Both the position numbers and the translations under genes were made by a program. This document shows, piece after piece, positions 1 to 8,194 of a stretch of 64,000 nucleotides of DNA. Under the pieces are notes generated by a model. It did no database searches. It had not been told where the DNA came from and worked only from the letters and a program-made list of their open reading frames with translations. The DNA is from Solirubrobacter pauli (GTDB taxonomy: Bacteria; Actinomycetota; Thermoleophilia; Solirubrobacterales; Solirubrobacteraceae), in NCBI RefSeq assembly GCF_003633755.1, contig NZ_RBIL01000002.1, positions 124,001-188,000 on the forward strand, given 5' to 3'. How positions within the stretch are numbered: the stretch's first letter is position 1; every line of letters starts with the position of its first letter.

Positions 1-642
1 ACCGATGGCCGGCACCCGCTGCCGTCGCTGGAGGCGCTGCAGTCGGCGGCGCGGCGCTGGGGCGTGCGCGCCGACCGGCCGGTCGTCGTCTACGACGGCG
101 AGGGCAACCTCGCCGCGGCGCGCGCCTGGTGGCTGCTGCGCTGGGCGGGCGTGCCCGACGTGCGGCTGCTCGACGGTGCCCTGCCCGCGTGGGAGGGCGA
201 GCTGGAGACCGACGACGTCGTGCCTGAGCCGAGCGCGATCGAGCTGCACGGCGGCGGGCTGCCGACGCTCGCGCTGGACGAGGTGGGCGCGTTCGCCGGC
301 TCCGGCGTCCTGCTCGACGCGCGTGCGGGCGAGCGCTACCGCGGCGAGGTCGAGCCGATCGACCCGAAGGCGGGGCACATCCCGGGCGCGGTGAGCGCGC
401 CCACGACCGAGAACCTCGGCGACGGCGGGCGCTTCCGGCCGGCCGAGGAGCTGCGGGAGCGGTTCGCGGCGCTCGGCGCGGACGGCTCGCGCCCGGTCGG
501 CGTCTACTGCGGGTCCGGGGTGACCGCGGCGCACGAGATCGCCGCGCTCGCGGTCGCGGGCGTGGACGCCGCGCTCTACGCCGGATCGTGGTCCCAGTGG
601 AGCAACCACGATGCGCTTCCGGTGGCCACCGGGGAGGGCTGA
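1..642 (+). CDS. Rhodanese-type sulfurtransferase (tandem domain), 5' end cut by window edge
   Basis: Transfers sulfane sulfur from thiosulfate or 3-mercaptopyruvate to a thiol acceptor, presumably in the cytoplasm. The frame is open from base 1, and the residues ahead of the first internal Met include the family motif GRHPLP (about residues 4-9), so the true start lies upstream; about 213 of a usual ~280 residues are visible. The second rhodanese domain fills roughly residues 88-213 and carries the active loop CGSGVTA, with the nucleophile Cys near residue 170. The loop type fits the MST/TST group, but the preferred donor cannot be decided. The gene is followed after 38 bases by a diguanylate cyclase with no evident functional link. 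Confidence 0.9.
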   Translation, partial: TDGRHPLPSLEALQSAARRWGVRADRPVVVYDGEGNLAAARAWWLLRWAGVPDVRLLDGALPAWEGELETDDVVPEPSAIELHGGGLPTLALDEVGAFAGSGVLLDARAGERYRGEVEPIDPKAGHIPGAVSAPTTENLGDGGRFRPAEELRERFAALGADGSRPVGVYCGSGVTAAHEIAALAVAGVDAALYAGSWSQWSNHDALPVATGEG

Positions 643-680
643 GCTGAAGCTTGCGCCGGGCGGGCCGATCACCCGGGGCG

Positions 681-1694
681 ATGGAACCCACGTGGCTCTG
701 CCCTGACCTCGCAGCCCGGGACCGCCTGCTCGACATGGACGAGCGGCTGCGGCGTCCCCGCGCGGCCGCGTTCGGGTTGCTGGGCGCGGGGGTGCTGGCG
801 GCGGTTCCGCACCTCGGCTGGCGGCCGCTCGTGCTGCTCGCGGGGGCGATCGTCGTGCTCGTCGTCGCGAGCCTGGCGGCCAAGCGCGTGCGCACGCCGG
901 AGTACGGCTTCGCGCTCTCGTGGGCGTTCTCGCAGGTGATGCTGGCGATCGCGGTCGCGCTCACCGGCGGCATCGAGTCCTACGTGCTCAGCTGGCTGAT
1001 CGTTCCGCTCGTGACGGTGCCGGCGCGCTTCGGCGCGCGCGGCGTCGTCGCCGCGGTCGGGTTCGTCACCGTGCTCGTCCTGGTCATCGCCGTCGCGGTC
1101 GAGCCGAGCCATCCGCTGCCGCAGTGGTACGCCACCACCGGGTTCCTCTCGACGCTCGCGGGCGTGTCGATCCTGTCCTTCGCGTTGATGCGCTCGGACG
1201 TCGACCACCGCACCGAGGCCGTGCTCGACGGGCTCACCGGGATGCTCAACCGCCGCGCGCTCTCCGAGCGCCTGGAGGAGCTGCGCGCCCAGGCCGGGTT
1301 CACGGGCCAGACCGTCGCCGCGATCGCGGCGGACATCGACCACTTCAAGCGCATCAACGACGAGCACGGCCACGCGCGCGGCGACACCGTGCTGGTCGAG
1401 GTCGCCCACCGGCTGCGCACCCGGCTGCGCGCGTTCGACCTCGCCTACCGGGTCGGCGGCGAGGAGTTCGTCGTGCTGTTGCCGGGCGCGGGGGTCGCGG
1501 AGGCGACCGCGCTGGCCGCCGAGCTGCGCGACACGATCGCCGCCGAGCCGATCGACGGCCTGCCGGTGACCATGTCCTTCGGCGTCTCGGCCACGTCCGG
1601 CGGCACGTTCGTCGGCGCCGAGCTGCTCGCCGAGGCCGACGCGGCGCTGTACGTCGCCAAGGCCCGCGGGCGCGATCGCGTGATCGCGGCCTAG
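681..1694 (+). CDS. Membrane-bound GGDEF diguanylate cyclase
   Basis: Makes the second messenger cyclic di-GMP from two GTP. The N-terminal half (about residues 15-165) holds roughly six hydrophobic segments without a recognised ligand domain. The C-terminal half (about 170-337) is a GGDEF domain with DGLTGMLNRRAL at its start, the catalytic GGEEF motif near residue 262, and an inhibitory-site RxxD (RAFD) exactly five residues before it, so product inhibition is expected. I chose the ATG at 681; a TTG at 651 would add ten residues of unlikely composition. It converges on the DUF5996 gene, the two stop codons sharing the sequence CTAG at 1691-1694. An HD-GYP protein that could degrade the product is at 36192-37919. 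Confidence 0.9.
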   Translation: MEPTWLCPDLAARDRLLDMDERLRRPRAAAFGLLGAGVLAAVPHLGWRPLVLLAGAIVVLVVASLAAKRVRTPEYGFALSWAFSQVMLAIAVALTGGIESYVLSWLIVPLVTVPARFGARGVVAAVGFVTVLVLVIAVAVEPSHPLPQWYATTGFLSTLAGVSILSFALMRSDVDHRTEAVLDGLTGMLNRRALSERLEELRAQAGFTGQTVAAIAADIDHFKRINDEHGHARGDTVLVEVAHRLRTRLRAFDLAYRVGGEEFVVLLPGAGVAEATALAAELRDTIAAEPIDGLPVTMSFGVSATSGGTFVGAELLAEADAALYVAKARGRDRVIAA

Positions 1695-2620
1695 GCCGGG
1701 CGGGCGCCCTCCACCGGCCGGTAGTCGAGCGTGTCGCGGTCCCACTCGCCCAGGTCGGCGGCCGCGTCGTACGTGGTCTGCAGGAACCGCAGCGCGGTGG
1801 CCTCCGGATCGGCCGCCGTGCGGACGGCCTCGTACGGCAGCAGGAACTGGCGGAAGTCGGCGGAGTAGAACGCCTCGGCCGGCTCCACCGAGGCGGTGCT
1901 GTAGCCGTCCGGCTCGGGATAGGCGTAGCTGTAGAACGCGCCCTCCTCACCGCCGCCCGGCCAGAACCCGCAGCTGGCCAGCTCGTGCGAGTAGCCCTCG
2001 ACCATCACCCAGTCGCCGCAGTTCGGCGCGCCTCCGGGATGGCGCGGGGCGGTGCGTCCGGAGAACCGGGTGACGGCCATGTCCATCGCGCCCCAGAAGA
2101 AGTGCACGGGGCTGACCTTGCCCTGGAAGCCGGCCCGGAAGCGCGTCAGCACGCGGTCGACCTGCACGAGCTGGCGCCAGAACAACTGCGCCGCGGCCGG
2201 GTCGTAGCTCGCGTGCGCCGTGTCCTCCGTGAACGGCGTGGCGTCCTCGATCTCCACGGGCACCGGCCAGATCCTCACGTCCAGGTTCAGCGCCGCGAGC
2301 GCGTCCATCACCTCGCCGTAGAACGCCGCCACCGACTTGGGCTCAAGCGCGACCTCCCGATGCTCACCGCCCTCGACCGTGATCCGCAGCTGATGCGCGC
2401 AGAAGTCGAACTCGATCTCGAACGCCCGCCCGCCCGGCGCCGGCATCGACGACGTCGACAGCCCCCGCGGCGTCACGTACAGCGTCACCTGCCACCAGTG
2501 GTTGAGCATCGGCGCCTGCGCCAACCGGACCTTGCCGACGATCTGCATCCACCGGTGGAGCGTCTCGCGCGTGTCGGTCCAGTCGTCGACGCGCAGTGCG
2601 GGCCAGGTGCTCTCGGTCAT
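1691..2620 (-). CDS. DUF5996 family protein
   Basis: A 309-residue protein of a conserved but functionally unknown family. Family-like features are the N-terminal WPALRVDDW and the HWWQ segment (residues about 41-44), and the central HFFWGAMDMAVTRFSGR stretch. It has no signal peptide or membrane segment and looks cytoplasmic. It is the last gene of the minus-strand set cupin-hyuA-hyuB-DUF5996, starting 9 bases after the hyuB stop, so it can be co-transcribed. A TAGCCT box at 2627-2632, six bases before the ATG, could also give it its own leaderless transcript. No reaction can be proposed from sequence. Confidence 0.8.
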   Translation of the reverse strand: MTESTWPALRVDDWTDTRETLHRWMQIVGKVRLAQAPMLNHWWQVTLYVTPRGLSTSSMPAPGGRAFEIEFDFCAHQLRITVEGGEHREVALEPKSVAAFYGEVMDALAALNLDVRIWPVPVEIEDATPFTEDTAHASYDPAAAQLFWRQLVQVDRVLTRFRAGFQGKVSPVHFFWGAMDMAVTRFSGRTAPRHPGGAPNCGDWVMVEGYSHELASCGFWPGGGEEGAFYSYAYPEPDGYSTASVEPAEAFYSADFRQFLLPYEAVRTAADPEATALRFLQTTYDAAADLGEWDRDTLDYRPVEGARPA

Positions 2621-2626
2621 GCCTTG

Positions 2627-2632
2627 AGGCTA
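2627..2632 (-). promoter_or_regulatory. Possible -10 box of a leaderless promoter for the DUF5996 gene
   Basis: TAGCCT on the minus strand lies six bases before the ATG, the geometry of a -10 box whose transcript would start at the start codon. It overlaps the stop codon (TAG) of hyuB, so chance is a real alternative. No clear -35 was seen. Confidence 0.35.
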
Positions 2633-4585
2633 CGCCCACTGTGACGCGCTCCGGCGGCGCAGCAGCTCGCGGTACTGCTCGGTGGTGCGCGGCAGCAGCT
2701 CGCCGCTGCCCCAGTCGAGGATGACGCCGTAGTGGCGGACCAGGTCGAGCACGTCGAGGTCGCCGTCGCGGAAGCGGCGGGCGACGTCCTCGGGGTCCTC
2801 GTCGAGGCGGGCGGCGCGGGCGCCGCGCTGCTCGTCGCGGAGCGTCGTCGTGGCGTCGGCGTCGATCCGGTACTCGGCGAGCTCGGCGTCGACCTCCTCG
2901 ATCACGACGCCGTAGTCGAGGGCGGCGCGCTCGATCGTGACGTAGCCGTCGGCGACGTCCTCCAGCACGGCGTCGGGGTCGCGGTCGAGGGGGTCGCCGA
3001 GGCCGCCGCCGCCCGCCGAGGGACGCTCGAAGCGGTCGCCCTCCTTGACCGGGACGCCGGAGAAGTTCGCGCCGAGGAAACGCTCCTCGTCGGAGCCGCG
3101 GTTGAGCCAGACGCCGTGGGGGAGGGAGGGCAGGCCGCCGCCGATGCCCCACGTGACCGAGCGGGCGCGGTCGCAGCAGTAGGACATGACCGCCGCCTCG
3201 ACCTGGGTGAGCGTCCCGCCCTTGCGGACGCCGCAGCCGCCACGGTGCTTCCCGGGGCCGCCCGAGTCGGGGATGATCTCGTGCTGGCTGGTGAGCACCG
3301 GCGTCAGCCGCTCCTGCCCTTCGAAGGGCTGGACGGCGAGCCCGACGCCGAACACGGGCGACGTGCAGTCCTGCCCGTCACGGCCGTTGCGGCCGCCCCA
3401 GCCGCCGGCCATCCAGTCGTACCACATGAAGAACGGGCGGTCGTCGCGACGCGCGTCGCGGCCGCCGACCAGCAGGTACTCGAGGTTGAAGCAGCACGCC
3501 ATCGCGCGCTCGGGCATCAGCTGCGACCACAGCTCGAAGCCCGCGTTCATGATCTTCTCGTAGGCGCCGCTCACGCTGCCCGTGACCGCGTTGGGCCAGC
3601 CCGCGTTGACGACGGTGCCCTCGGGGCCGACGTCGACCTTGATCGCGCGGTAGAAGCCGCTGTTGAGCGGGATCTCGGGCAGGAACGTCTTGGCGGAGGC
3701 GATCGCCCCGGAGAACGCCACGCCCGCGCCCGAGTTCAGGAAGGACTTGATCGCGGGATCGGAGCCGCTGAGGTCGTAGAGGATCTCGTCGCCCTTGATC
3801 GTCAGCTTGACCTTCACGGTGACGAGCCCCTCTTCGCCACCCGGGTCGAAGTCGACGTGGTCGGCGGTCTCCCACTCGCCGTCCGGCAGGTCGGCGATGC
3901 GCGCGCGGGTGAGGCGCTCGACGTAGTCCTGGACCTCGCCGAAGGCCGCGACCACGTCCTCGGATCCGTACTTGTCGATCAGCCGGAACAGCTCTTGCTC
4001 GGCGACCCGCGTCGCCTCGATCTGGGCGTGGCAGTCGCCGACGATGTCGCCGGGCGCGCGGCTGTTGGAGGCGATCATGCCGATCACGTCGTCGCGCGGG
4101 GTGCCCTTGTCGACGACGCGGATCGGCGGGACGCGGATGCCCTCGCCGAAGTGGTCGGTCGCGCCGACGTCGAACGAGCCGGGAACGCTGCCCCCGACGT
4201 CCGCCCAGTGCCCGTTGGCCTGGGCAAGCGCGATCAGCTCGCCGTCGGCGAACACGGGCCGGATGAGGCTGAAGTCCGGGAAGTGCGTGCCGCCGCGATA
4301 GGGGTCGTTGACGGCGAACACGTCGCCCTCGTGGATGTCGCCCTCGAAGTCCTCGAGCACGGCCTTGGCCTTCAGGTGCAGCGTGCCGACGTGCACGGCG
4401 ATGTCCTGGGAGCCCTGCATGATCGTGTCGCCGTGGGCGTCGTGCAGCGCGCAGCTGAAGTCGCGGCTGAAGATCACGAACGAGTGGCACGTGCGCAGGA
4501 TCTGCTCGGCCATCTCGTCGACGACGGTCACGAACGAGTTCTTGAGGACCTCGAACGTGACGGGGTCGAGCGTGCGCGTGGCCAT
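2630..4585 (-). CDS. hyuB: Hydantoinase B / oxoprolinase family subunit
   Basis: The HyuB-type subunit (651 residues) that pairs with HyuA for ATP-dependent opening of a lactam ring, as in N-methylhydantoin amidohydrolase or 5-oxoprolinase. Typical segments are DPVTFEVLKNSF at the start, NDPYRGGTHFPDF (about residues 91-103), the HWADVGG motif near 125, and SGGPGKHRGGCG near 450. It begins one base after the hyuA stop, so the two are surely co-translated. It is somewhat longer than many family members because of a charged C-terminal region after about residue 560. The substrate (hydantoin, oxoproline, or acetone-carboxylase-like) is not fixed by sequence; no third small subunit of an acetone carboxylase is adjacent. 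Confidence 0.9.
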   Translation of the reverse strand: MATRTLDPVTFEVLKNSFVTVVDEMAEQILRTCHSFVIFSRDFSCALHDAHGDTIMQGSQDIAVHVGTLHLKAKAVLEDFEGDIHEGDVFAVNDPYRGGTHFPDFSLIRPVFADGELIALAQANGHWADVGGSVPGSFDVGATDHFGEGIRVPPIRVVDKGTPRDDVIGMIASNSRAPGDIVGDCHAQIEATRVAEQELFRLIDKYGSEDVVAAFGEVQDYVERLTRARIADLPDGEWETADHVDFDPGGEEGLVTVKVKLTIKGDEILYDLSGSDPAIKSFLNSGAGVAFSGAIASAKTFLPEIPLNSGFYRAIKVDVGPEGTVVNAGWPNAVTGSVSGAYEKIMNAGFELWSQLMPERAMACCFNLEYLLVGGRDARRDDRPFFMWYDWMAGGWGGRNGRDGQDCTSPVFGVGLAVQPFEGQERLTPVLTSQHEIIPDSGGPGKHRGGCGVRKGGTLTQVEAAVMSYCCDRARSVTWGIGGGLPSLPHGVWLNRGSDEERFLGANFSGVPVKEGDRFERPSAGGGGLGDPLDRDPDAVLEDVADGYVTIERAALDYGVVIEEVDAELAEYRIDADATTTLRDEQRGARAARLDEDPEDVARRFRDGDLDVLDLVRHYGVILDWGSGELLPRTTEQYRELLRRRSASQWA

Positions 4586-4586
4586 C

Positions 4587-6605
4587 TCACTGCACCTCCA
4601 TGACGATGTTCAGGTACTCATCGACCTCGGCTTTGACGCCGGGCGGGACGAGCGTCGTCGTGTCGAGCTGGTCGATCACCGCGGGGCCTTCGAAGGCCAC
4701 GCCGGCGGGGAGCTCGCTGCGCTCGTAGACGGGCGTGTCGTGCGCTTCGCCGTCGAACCAGACGGCGCGCGTCTCGATCGGGTCGGGCAGCTCGCCACCG
4801 CGCTCGTGCTTGGGCAGCTCGACCTCCTGCGTCTTGCCGGTCGCGACGAGCTGCAGGCGGTAGAGCTCCACCGGCGCGTCGTCGCGGCGGTAGGAGAACT
4901 CGCGCTCGTGCTCGGAGTGGAAGCGTTCGACGGCCTGGTCGAGGTCGCCGTCGAAGGCCACCTGCAGCGACCGCCACTGGCCGAGGTAGCGCATCGCGAT
5001 GGAGCGCTCGAGCGTGATGTCGTCCTCGGCGACCCCCTCGGACGCGAGCAGCTTGCGGCCCTGCTCCTCGAGGCGGCCGAACGCCGCGTCGAGCTCTTCG
5101 CCGTCCGCCTCGGACGCCGGCCGCAGGAACATCTCGCTCAGGTCGTGGCGGATGTCCACCATCAGGCACCCGAGCGCCGACCACGTGCCGGGACGGGGCG
5201 GCACGAGCACGGTCGGCACGCCGAGCTCCTTCGCGAGCGCCGCGCCGTGCAGCGGTCCGGCTCCGCCGAAGACGACGAGCGCGAACTCGCGCGGGTCGTA
5301 GCCGCGCTGGAGCGAGATGATCCGCACGGCGTCGGCCATGTTCGCGTTGGCGACGGCGATGATCGCCTCCGCGGCGGCGTGCGTGTCCAGGTTCAACGGC
5401 TCGCCGACCGTGTCGACGGCGGCGGCCGCGGCGTCGGCGTCGAGCGACATCCCGCCGCCGACGAGCTTCGCGCCCAGCCGGCCGAGGACGAGGTTCGCGT
5501 CGGTGTTGGTGGGCTCCTCGCCGCCCTTGCCGTACGCCGCGGGGCCGGGGTCGGAGCCGGCGGATTGCGGGCCGTTGCGGAGCGAGCCGGCCGCGTCGAT
5601 GGTCGCCAGCGAGCCGCCGCCGGCGCCGATCGTCAGCACCTCGATCGACGGGAAGCAGATCGGGTGCCCGTACTCGACGAACCACTCGTTCGTCGTGCGC
5701 AGCGCGCCGTCGTAGACGAGGCTGATGTCCGTGCTGGTGCCGCCCATGTCGACGCCGATCACGTTCTTGAAGCCGCACCGCTGCGCCGTGTAGCGCGCGG
5801 CCACCGCGCCCGCCGCGATGCCCGACGCGGCGAGCCGTACGGCGAGCTCCTGGACCGCCTCAGGGGTCATCACGCCGCCGCCGGAGTGCAGGATCAGCAG
5901 GTCCCCGTCGTAGCCGTCGTCCTTCAGGCGCCGGTCGAGCTCGTTCACGTAGCCGGTGACCAGGGGGGACAGCACGGCGTTCGCGACCGTGGTCGAGAAG
6001 CGCTCGTGCTCGAACAGCTCGGGCAGCACGCCGGACGAGGTGGAGATCGTCGCGTCCGGCAGCGCCTCCTCGAGGATCTCGGCCATCCGCTGCTCGTGGT
6101 CGCCGTTCGCGTACGCGTTGACGAAGCACACCGCGACCGCCTCGACCTCGCGCCGGGCGAGGATGCGGGCGACGTCGCGCGCCTCCTCCTCGTCGAGCTC
6201 GGTGATGACGGCGCCGGTCTGGTCGACGCGCTCGGTCACCTCGAGCCGGTCCCGCCGGCGGATGTACGGCTCGGCGTTGTCCTTGTACGCGTCCCACAGG
6301 TCGTCGCGCGTGCCGCGGCCGATCTCGACCACGTCGCGGAACCCCTTCGTGCACACCATCGCCGCCTTCGGCAGCCGGCGCGTGATCAGCGCGTTCGTGG
6401 CGACCGTCGTGCCGTGGCAGAACAGCGCGGTGCGGCTGAGGTCGATCCCGGCCTGCTCGACGCCCGCCATCACGCCGTCGATCGGGTCTTTGGTGGACGC
6501 GACCTTCGCCACCTGCAGCTCCCCGCTGCCTTGGTCGAGGACGCACACGTCGGTGAAGGTGCCGCCGACGTCGACGGCGACCACACGAGTCGCTTCGGAG
6601 CCCAT
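4587..6605 (-). CDS. hyuA: Hydantoinase A / oxoprolinase family subunit
   Basis: The ATP-binding subunit (672 residues) of the hydantoinase/oxoprolinase pair. The actin-like ATPase fold is shown by DVGGTFTD at about residues 12-19, CHGTTVATNALI near 63-74, GVDMGGTSTDISL near 285-297, and FGGAGPLHGAALA near 442-454. Length and order of motifs are normal for the family. The start at 6605 lies just before the first beta strand (RVVAVDVGG). It follows the cupin gene after 30 bases and precedes hyuB by one base. The cupin could be a sensor or an accessory enzyme for the same substrate, but that is inference from position only. Confidence 0.92.
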   Translation of the reverse strand: MGSEATRVVAVDVGGTFTDVCVLDQGSGELQVAKVASTKDPIDGVMAGVEQAGIDLSRTALFCHGTTVATNALITRRLPKAAMVCTKGFRDVVEIGRGTRDDLWDAYKDNAEPYIRRRDRLEVTERVDQTGAVITELDEEEARDVARILARREVEAVAVCFVNAYANGDHEQRMAEILEEALPDATISTSSGVLPELFEHERFSTTVANAVLSPLVTGYVNELDRRLKDDGYDGDLLILHSGGGVMTPEAVQELAVRLAASGIAAGAVAARYTAQRCGFKNVIGVDMGGTSTDISLVYDGALRTTNEWFVEYGHPICFPSIEVLTIGAGGGSLATIDAAGSLRNGPQSAGSDPGPAAYGKGGEEPTNTDANLVLGRLGAKLVGGGMSLDADAAAAAVDTVGEPLNLDTHAAAEAIIAVANANMADAVRIISLQRGYDPREFALVVFGGAGPLHGAALAKELGVPTVLVPPRPGTWSALGCLMVDIRHDLSEMFLRPASEADGEELDAAFGRLEEQGRKLLASEGVAEDDITLERSIAMRYLGQWRSLQVAFDGDLDQAVERFHSEHEREFSYRRDDAPVELYRLQLVATGKTQEVELPKHERGGELPDPIETRAVWFDGEAHDTPVYERSELPAGVAFEGPAVIDQLDTTTLVPPGVKAEVDEYLNIVMEVQ

Positions 6606-6635
6606 GAAGTGCTCCGTGCCCCGATCCCGCGGTGC

Positions 6636-6959
6636 TTACGCCAACGCGTCGATGATGAACAGCCGAGCGGGCTGGTCGCCGTCGTTGCGCCCCCGGTGTC
6701 GCGGATGGCTGGGGAGCGCGAACGCCTCGCCGGGCGCGAGCGCCATGTCGTCCCGCCCGTCCTCGAACGCGTACGTGAGCGCACCGCTGATCACGAAGCC
6801 GCTGTGCGGCGTCTCGCACCAGTCGGCCCGGCCATGTCCGGGCGCGTACTCGACGAGCGCCCAGCGCGTGCCGCCCACGTCCGCCTCGCGGTCGCCGACG
6901 CCCTCGTCGTGGATCGCCGGCTCAAGGCCCGAGAAGTCGATCTTGCGTGGCTCGATCAT
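6636..6959 (-). CDS. Small single-domain cupin protein
   Basis: A 107-residue protein that is one cupin beta barrel. The first cupin motif is degenerate (HSGFVISGALTYAFEDG, about residues 48-64) and the second is PGEAFALPSHPRHRG (about 73-87), leaving one or two possible metal-binding His. The ATG at 6959 gives MIEPRKIDFSGL, the usual cupin beginning; the frame is open back to a GTG at 7067, but that 36-residue extension is Ser/Leu-rich and overlaps an inverted repeat. It is the first gene of the hydantoinase operon and may bind or detoxify a pathway compound. Its substrate is unknown. Confidence 0.8.
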   Translation of the reverse strand: MIEPRKIDFSGLEPAIHDEGVGDREADVGGTRWALVEYAPGHGRADWCETPHSGFVISGALTYAFEDGRDDMALAPGEAFALPSHPRHRGRNDGDQPARLFIIDALA

Positions 6960-7265
6960 GCGGTGAAGCGTCCCACGCAGGAGGGAGGGGGAGCCTGCTC
7001 CACAAAGAAAGGGCTCGGCCAGTGAGGAGGAGAGGGTGTTGACCGAGACGCTGTGGAGCAGGCTCACGGGCTCTATCGGCGCGTCGTCGCGCGGCCTTTA
7101 GCGTTTTTCGTCGGACCTGCTCGCACGAGCCGGTCGCTCGGCTCCTCGCGGAACGCCTGCCCGTATCCGTCGCGCATGGGTGCATCATGCCGGTGACGTG
7201 GGTTGGGGCGCGCGGCTGGTCGGCGAGCAGCCCGCGGCACGGGACGACGACGACATCGACGCCGC
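6960..7265. other. 306-base stretch without a confident gene; leader of the hydantoinase operon
   Basis: This lies upstream of the cupin gene and downstream of the L,D-transpeptidase gene, both on the minus strand. It holds the inverted repeat at 6991-7065, a small hairpin with GAGCCG/CGGCTC arms at 7127-7144, and a relatively AT-rich patch around 7097-7109. A 34-codon basic reading frame on the minus strand (7073-7177) has no ribosome binding site, and I do not call it a gene. A promoter for the operon should lie here, but I could not place it with confidence. Confidence 0.6.
6991..7065. repeat. Perfect 14-bp inverted repeat with 47-base spacer in the hydantoinase operon leader
   Basis: Arms GAGCCTGCTCCACA (6991-7004) and its exact reverse complement (7052-7065). 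In the minus-strand transcript they could pair into a long stem ending about 30 bases before the cupin start codon; alternatively each arm is a binding half-site. No target-site duplication or transposase accompanies it, so it does not look like an insertion element. Confidence 0.8.
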
Positions 7266-8024
7266 TCACGCGCGGATCTCGACCGGGGTACCGGGCCCGA
7301 CCTCGCGGATCAGCCGGCGCAGCGCGGCGTGGGGGACGCGCACGCATCCGGCGCTGCCGACGCCGGACCGCGCCGCGGGCGGGACCCCGTGGATCGCCAG
7401 CCGGGAGGTGCGCGCGGGCGTTCCGTACGCCGAGAGCGGGAGGACCCATGCGCCGTAGGTGCCGCCGAAGCGCTCGCCGGGCAGGCGGTCCGTGACCTGG
7501 AAGGTGCCCAGGGGCGTCGGCGTCGACGGCGCGCCGACGACGACCCGCGTGCTCCAGCGGGAACGCCCGCCGCGCACGATCAGGCGCTGCTCGGAGCGGT
7601 CGATCACCACGCGGCGCTTCGCGTTCGGCGCGGGCCGGGTGTGGCGGCTGTGGATCCAGCCGACGCCGCCCGGGGCGTCGAGCGCCGCGACCTTCAGCCA
7701 CGGCCCGCGGCGCGCCCGCACCCACAAGCGGGTGCGGCTTCCGTAGGGCGTGCGCGCGTGGAGCCGGGTGACGGGCCGCGCGTCGGGCGACGGGCGCACG
7801 GCCGCGGTGCGGCGGTTGAGCTGCACGGTCTCCGTGCCCGCGGCGCTCGACCGGACGGCGGCGCGCCCCGCGACAGCACGCTGGGGCTCCGCGGTCGCGG
7901 TGCGCTGCGGCTCCGTGCGGGCGGGGGTCGACGACTGCCCGCAGCCGAGCAGCGAAGCGCCGGCACCGGCGACCGCGGCGACCGCGGCGAGCCGTCGGCT
8001 CCGACCCTGGAGCGGCGAGCGCAT
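7266..8024 (-). CDS. Lipoprotein L,D-transpeptidase (YkuD domain)
   Basis: A peptidoglycan L,D-transpeptidase, which forms 3-3 cross-links or anchors proteins in the wall. The ATG at 8024 gives a signal peptide ending in a lipobox (LLGC, Cys at about residue 23), so the protein is membrane-tethered outside the cell. A Thr/Ala-rich linker is followed by a small SH3-like region (about 80-125) and the YkuD domain (about 130-252). The catalytic block has IHGVP and then SAGCVRV, with Cys as nucleophile; the position after Ser varies in this family (Lys in B. subtilis YkuD), so activity is expected. It is divergent from the chemoreceptor gene across 170 bases that contain an 18-bp palindrome. Confidence 0.9.
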   Translation of the reverse strand: MRSPLQGRSRRLAAVAAVAGAGASLLGCGQSSTPARTEPQRTATAEPQRAVAGRAAVRSSAAGTETVQLNRRTAAVRPSPDARPVTRLHARTPYGSRTRLWVRARRGPWLKVAALDAPGGVGWIHSRHTRPAPNAKRRVVIDRSEQRLIVRGGRSRWSTRVVVGAPSTPTPLGTFQVTDRLPGERFGGTYGAWVLPLSAYGTPARTSRLAIHGVPPAARSGVGSAGCVRVPHAALRRLIREVGPGTPVEIRA

Positions 8025-8056
8025 GAGCAGATGATGCACGAACGGCGGGCGCGCCT

Positions 8057-8074
8057 GCGGACCACGTGGTCCGC
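8057..8074. promoter_or_regulatory. Perfect 18-bp palindrome, candidate operator between two divergent genes
   Basis: Reads GCGGACCACGTGGTCCGC, identical on both strands, with a central CACGTG. It lies 33 bases upstream of the L,D-transpeptidase start and 121 bases upstream of the chemoreceptor start. The even symmetry without a loop suits a protein dimer better than an RNA hairpin. No regulator gene is adjacent. Confidence 0.5.
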
Positions 8075-8194
8075 GCGCCAACTGGCGCACCGGGCTCAGG
8101 TGGACGGCGCGTTGGCCGACACCTCTCGTAAGACGCATATCTCCTTGCGCGGCCGTTGCCCGTGCTCCCGTTCCTACCGAGGCACTCGACTTTC

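Noticed and set aside
2732-4603. Long open frame antisense to hydantoinase B (and similar ones at 4308-7025, 14236-15825, 38075-39526, 48593-51238 and others)
   Set aside because: At this GC content the strand opposite a gene stays open by chance. These frames have Arg/Ala/Val/Asp-rich translations without domains and run straight across clear genes on the other strand.
6991-7065. Inverted repeat considered as ends of a small insertion element
   Set aside because: No flanking duplication, no transposase, and only 75 bases in total.
7073-7177. 34-codon basic reading frame on the minus strand
   Set aside because: No ribosome binding site, no leaderless box and no recognisable family; the length is easily reached by chance.
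7266-8024. Loss of the active-site His in the L,D-transpeptidase (SAGC instead of SHGC)
   Set aside because: That position varies in active enzymes, for example Lys in B. subtilis YkuD; the Cys and the upstream His-Gly are kept.
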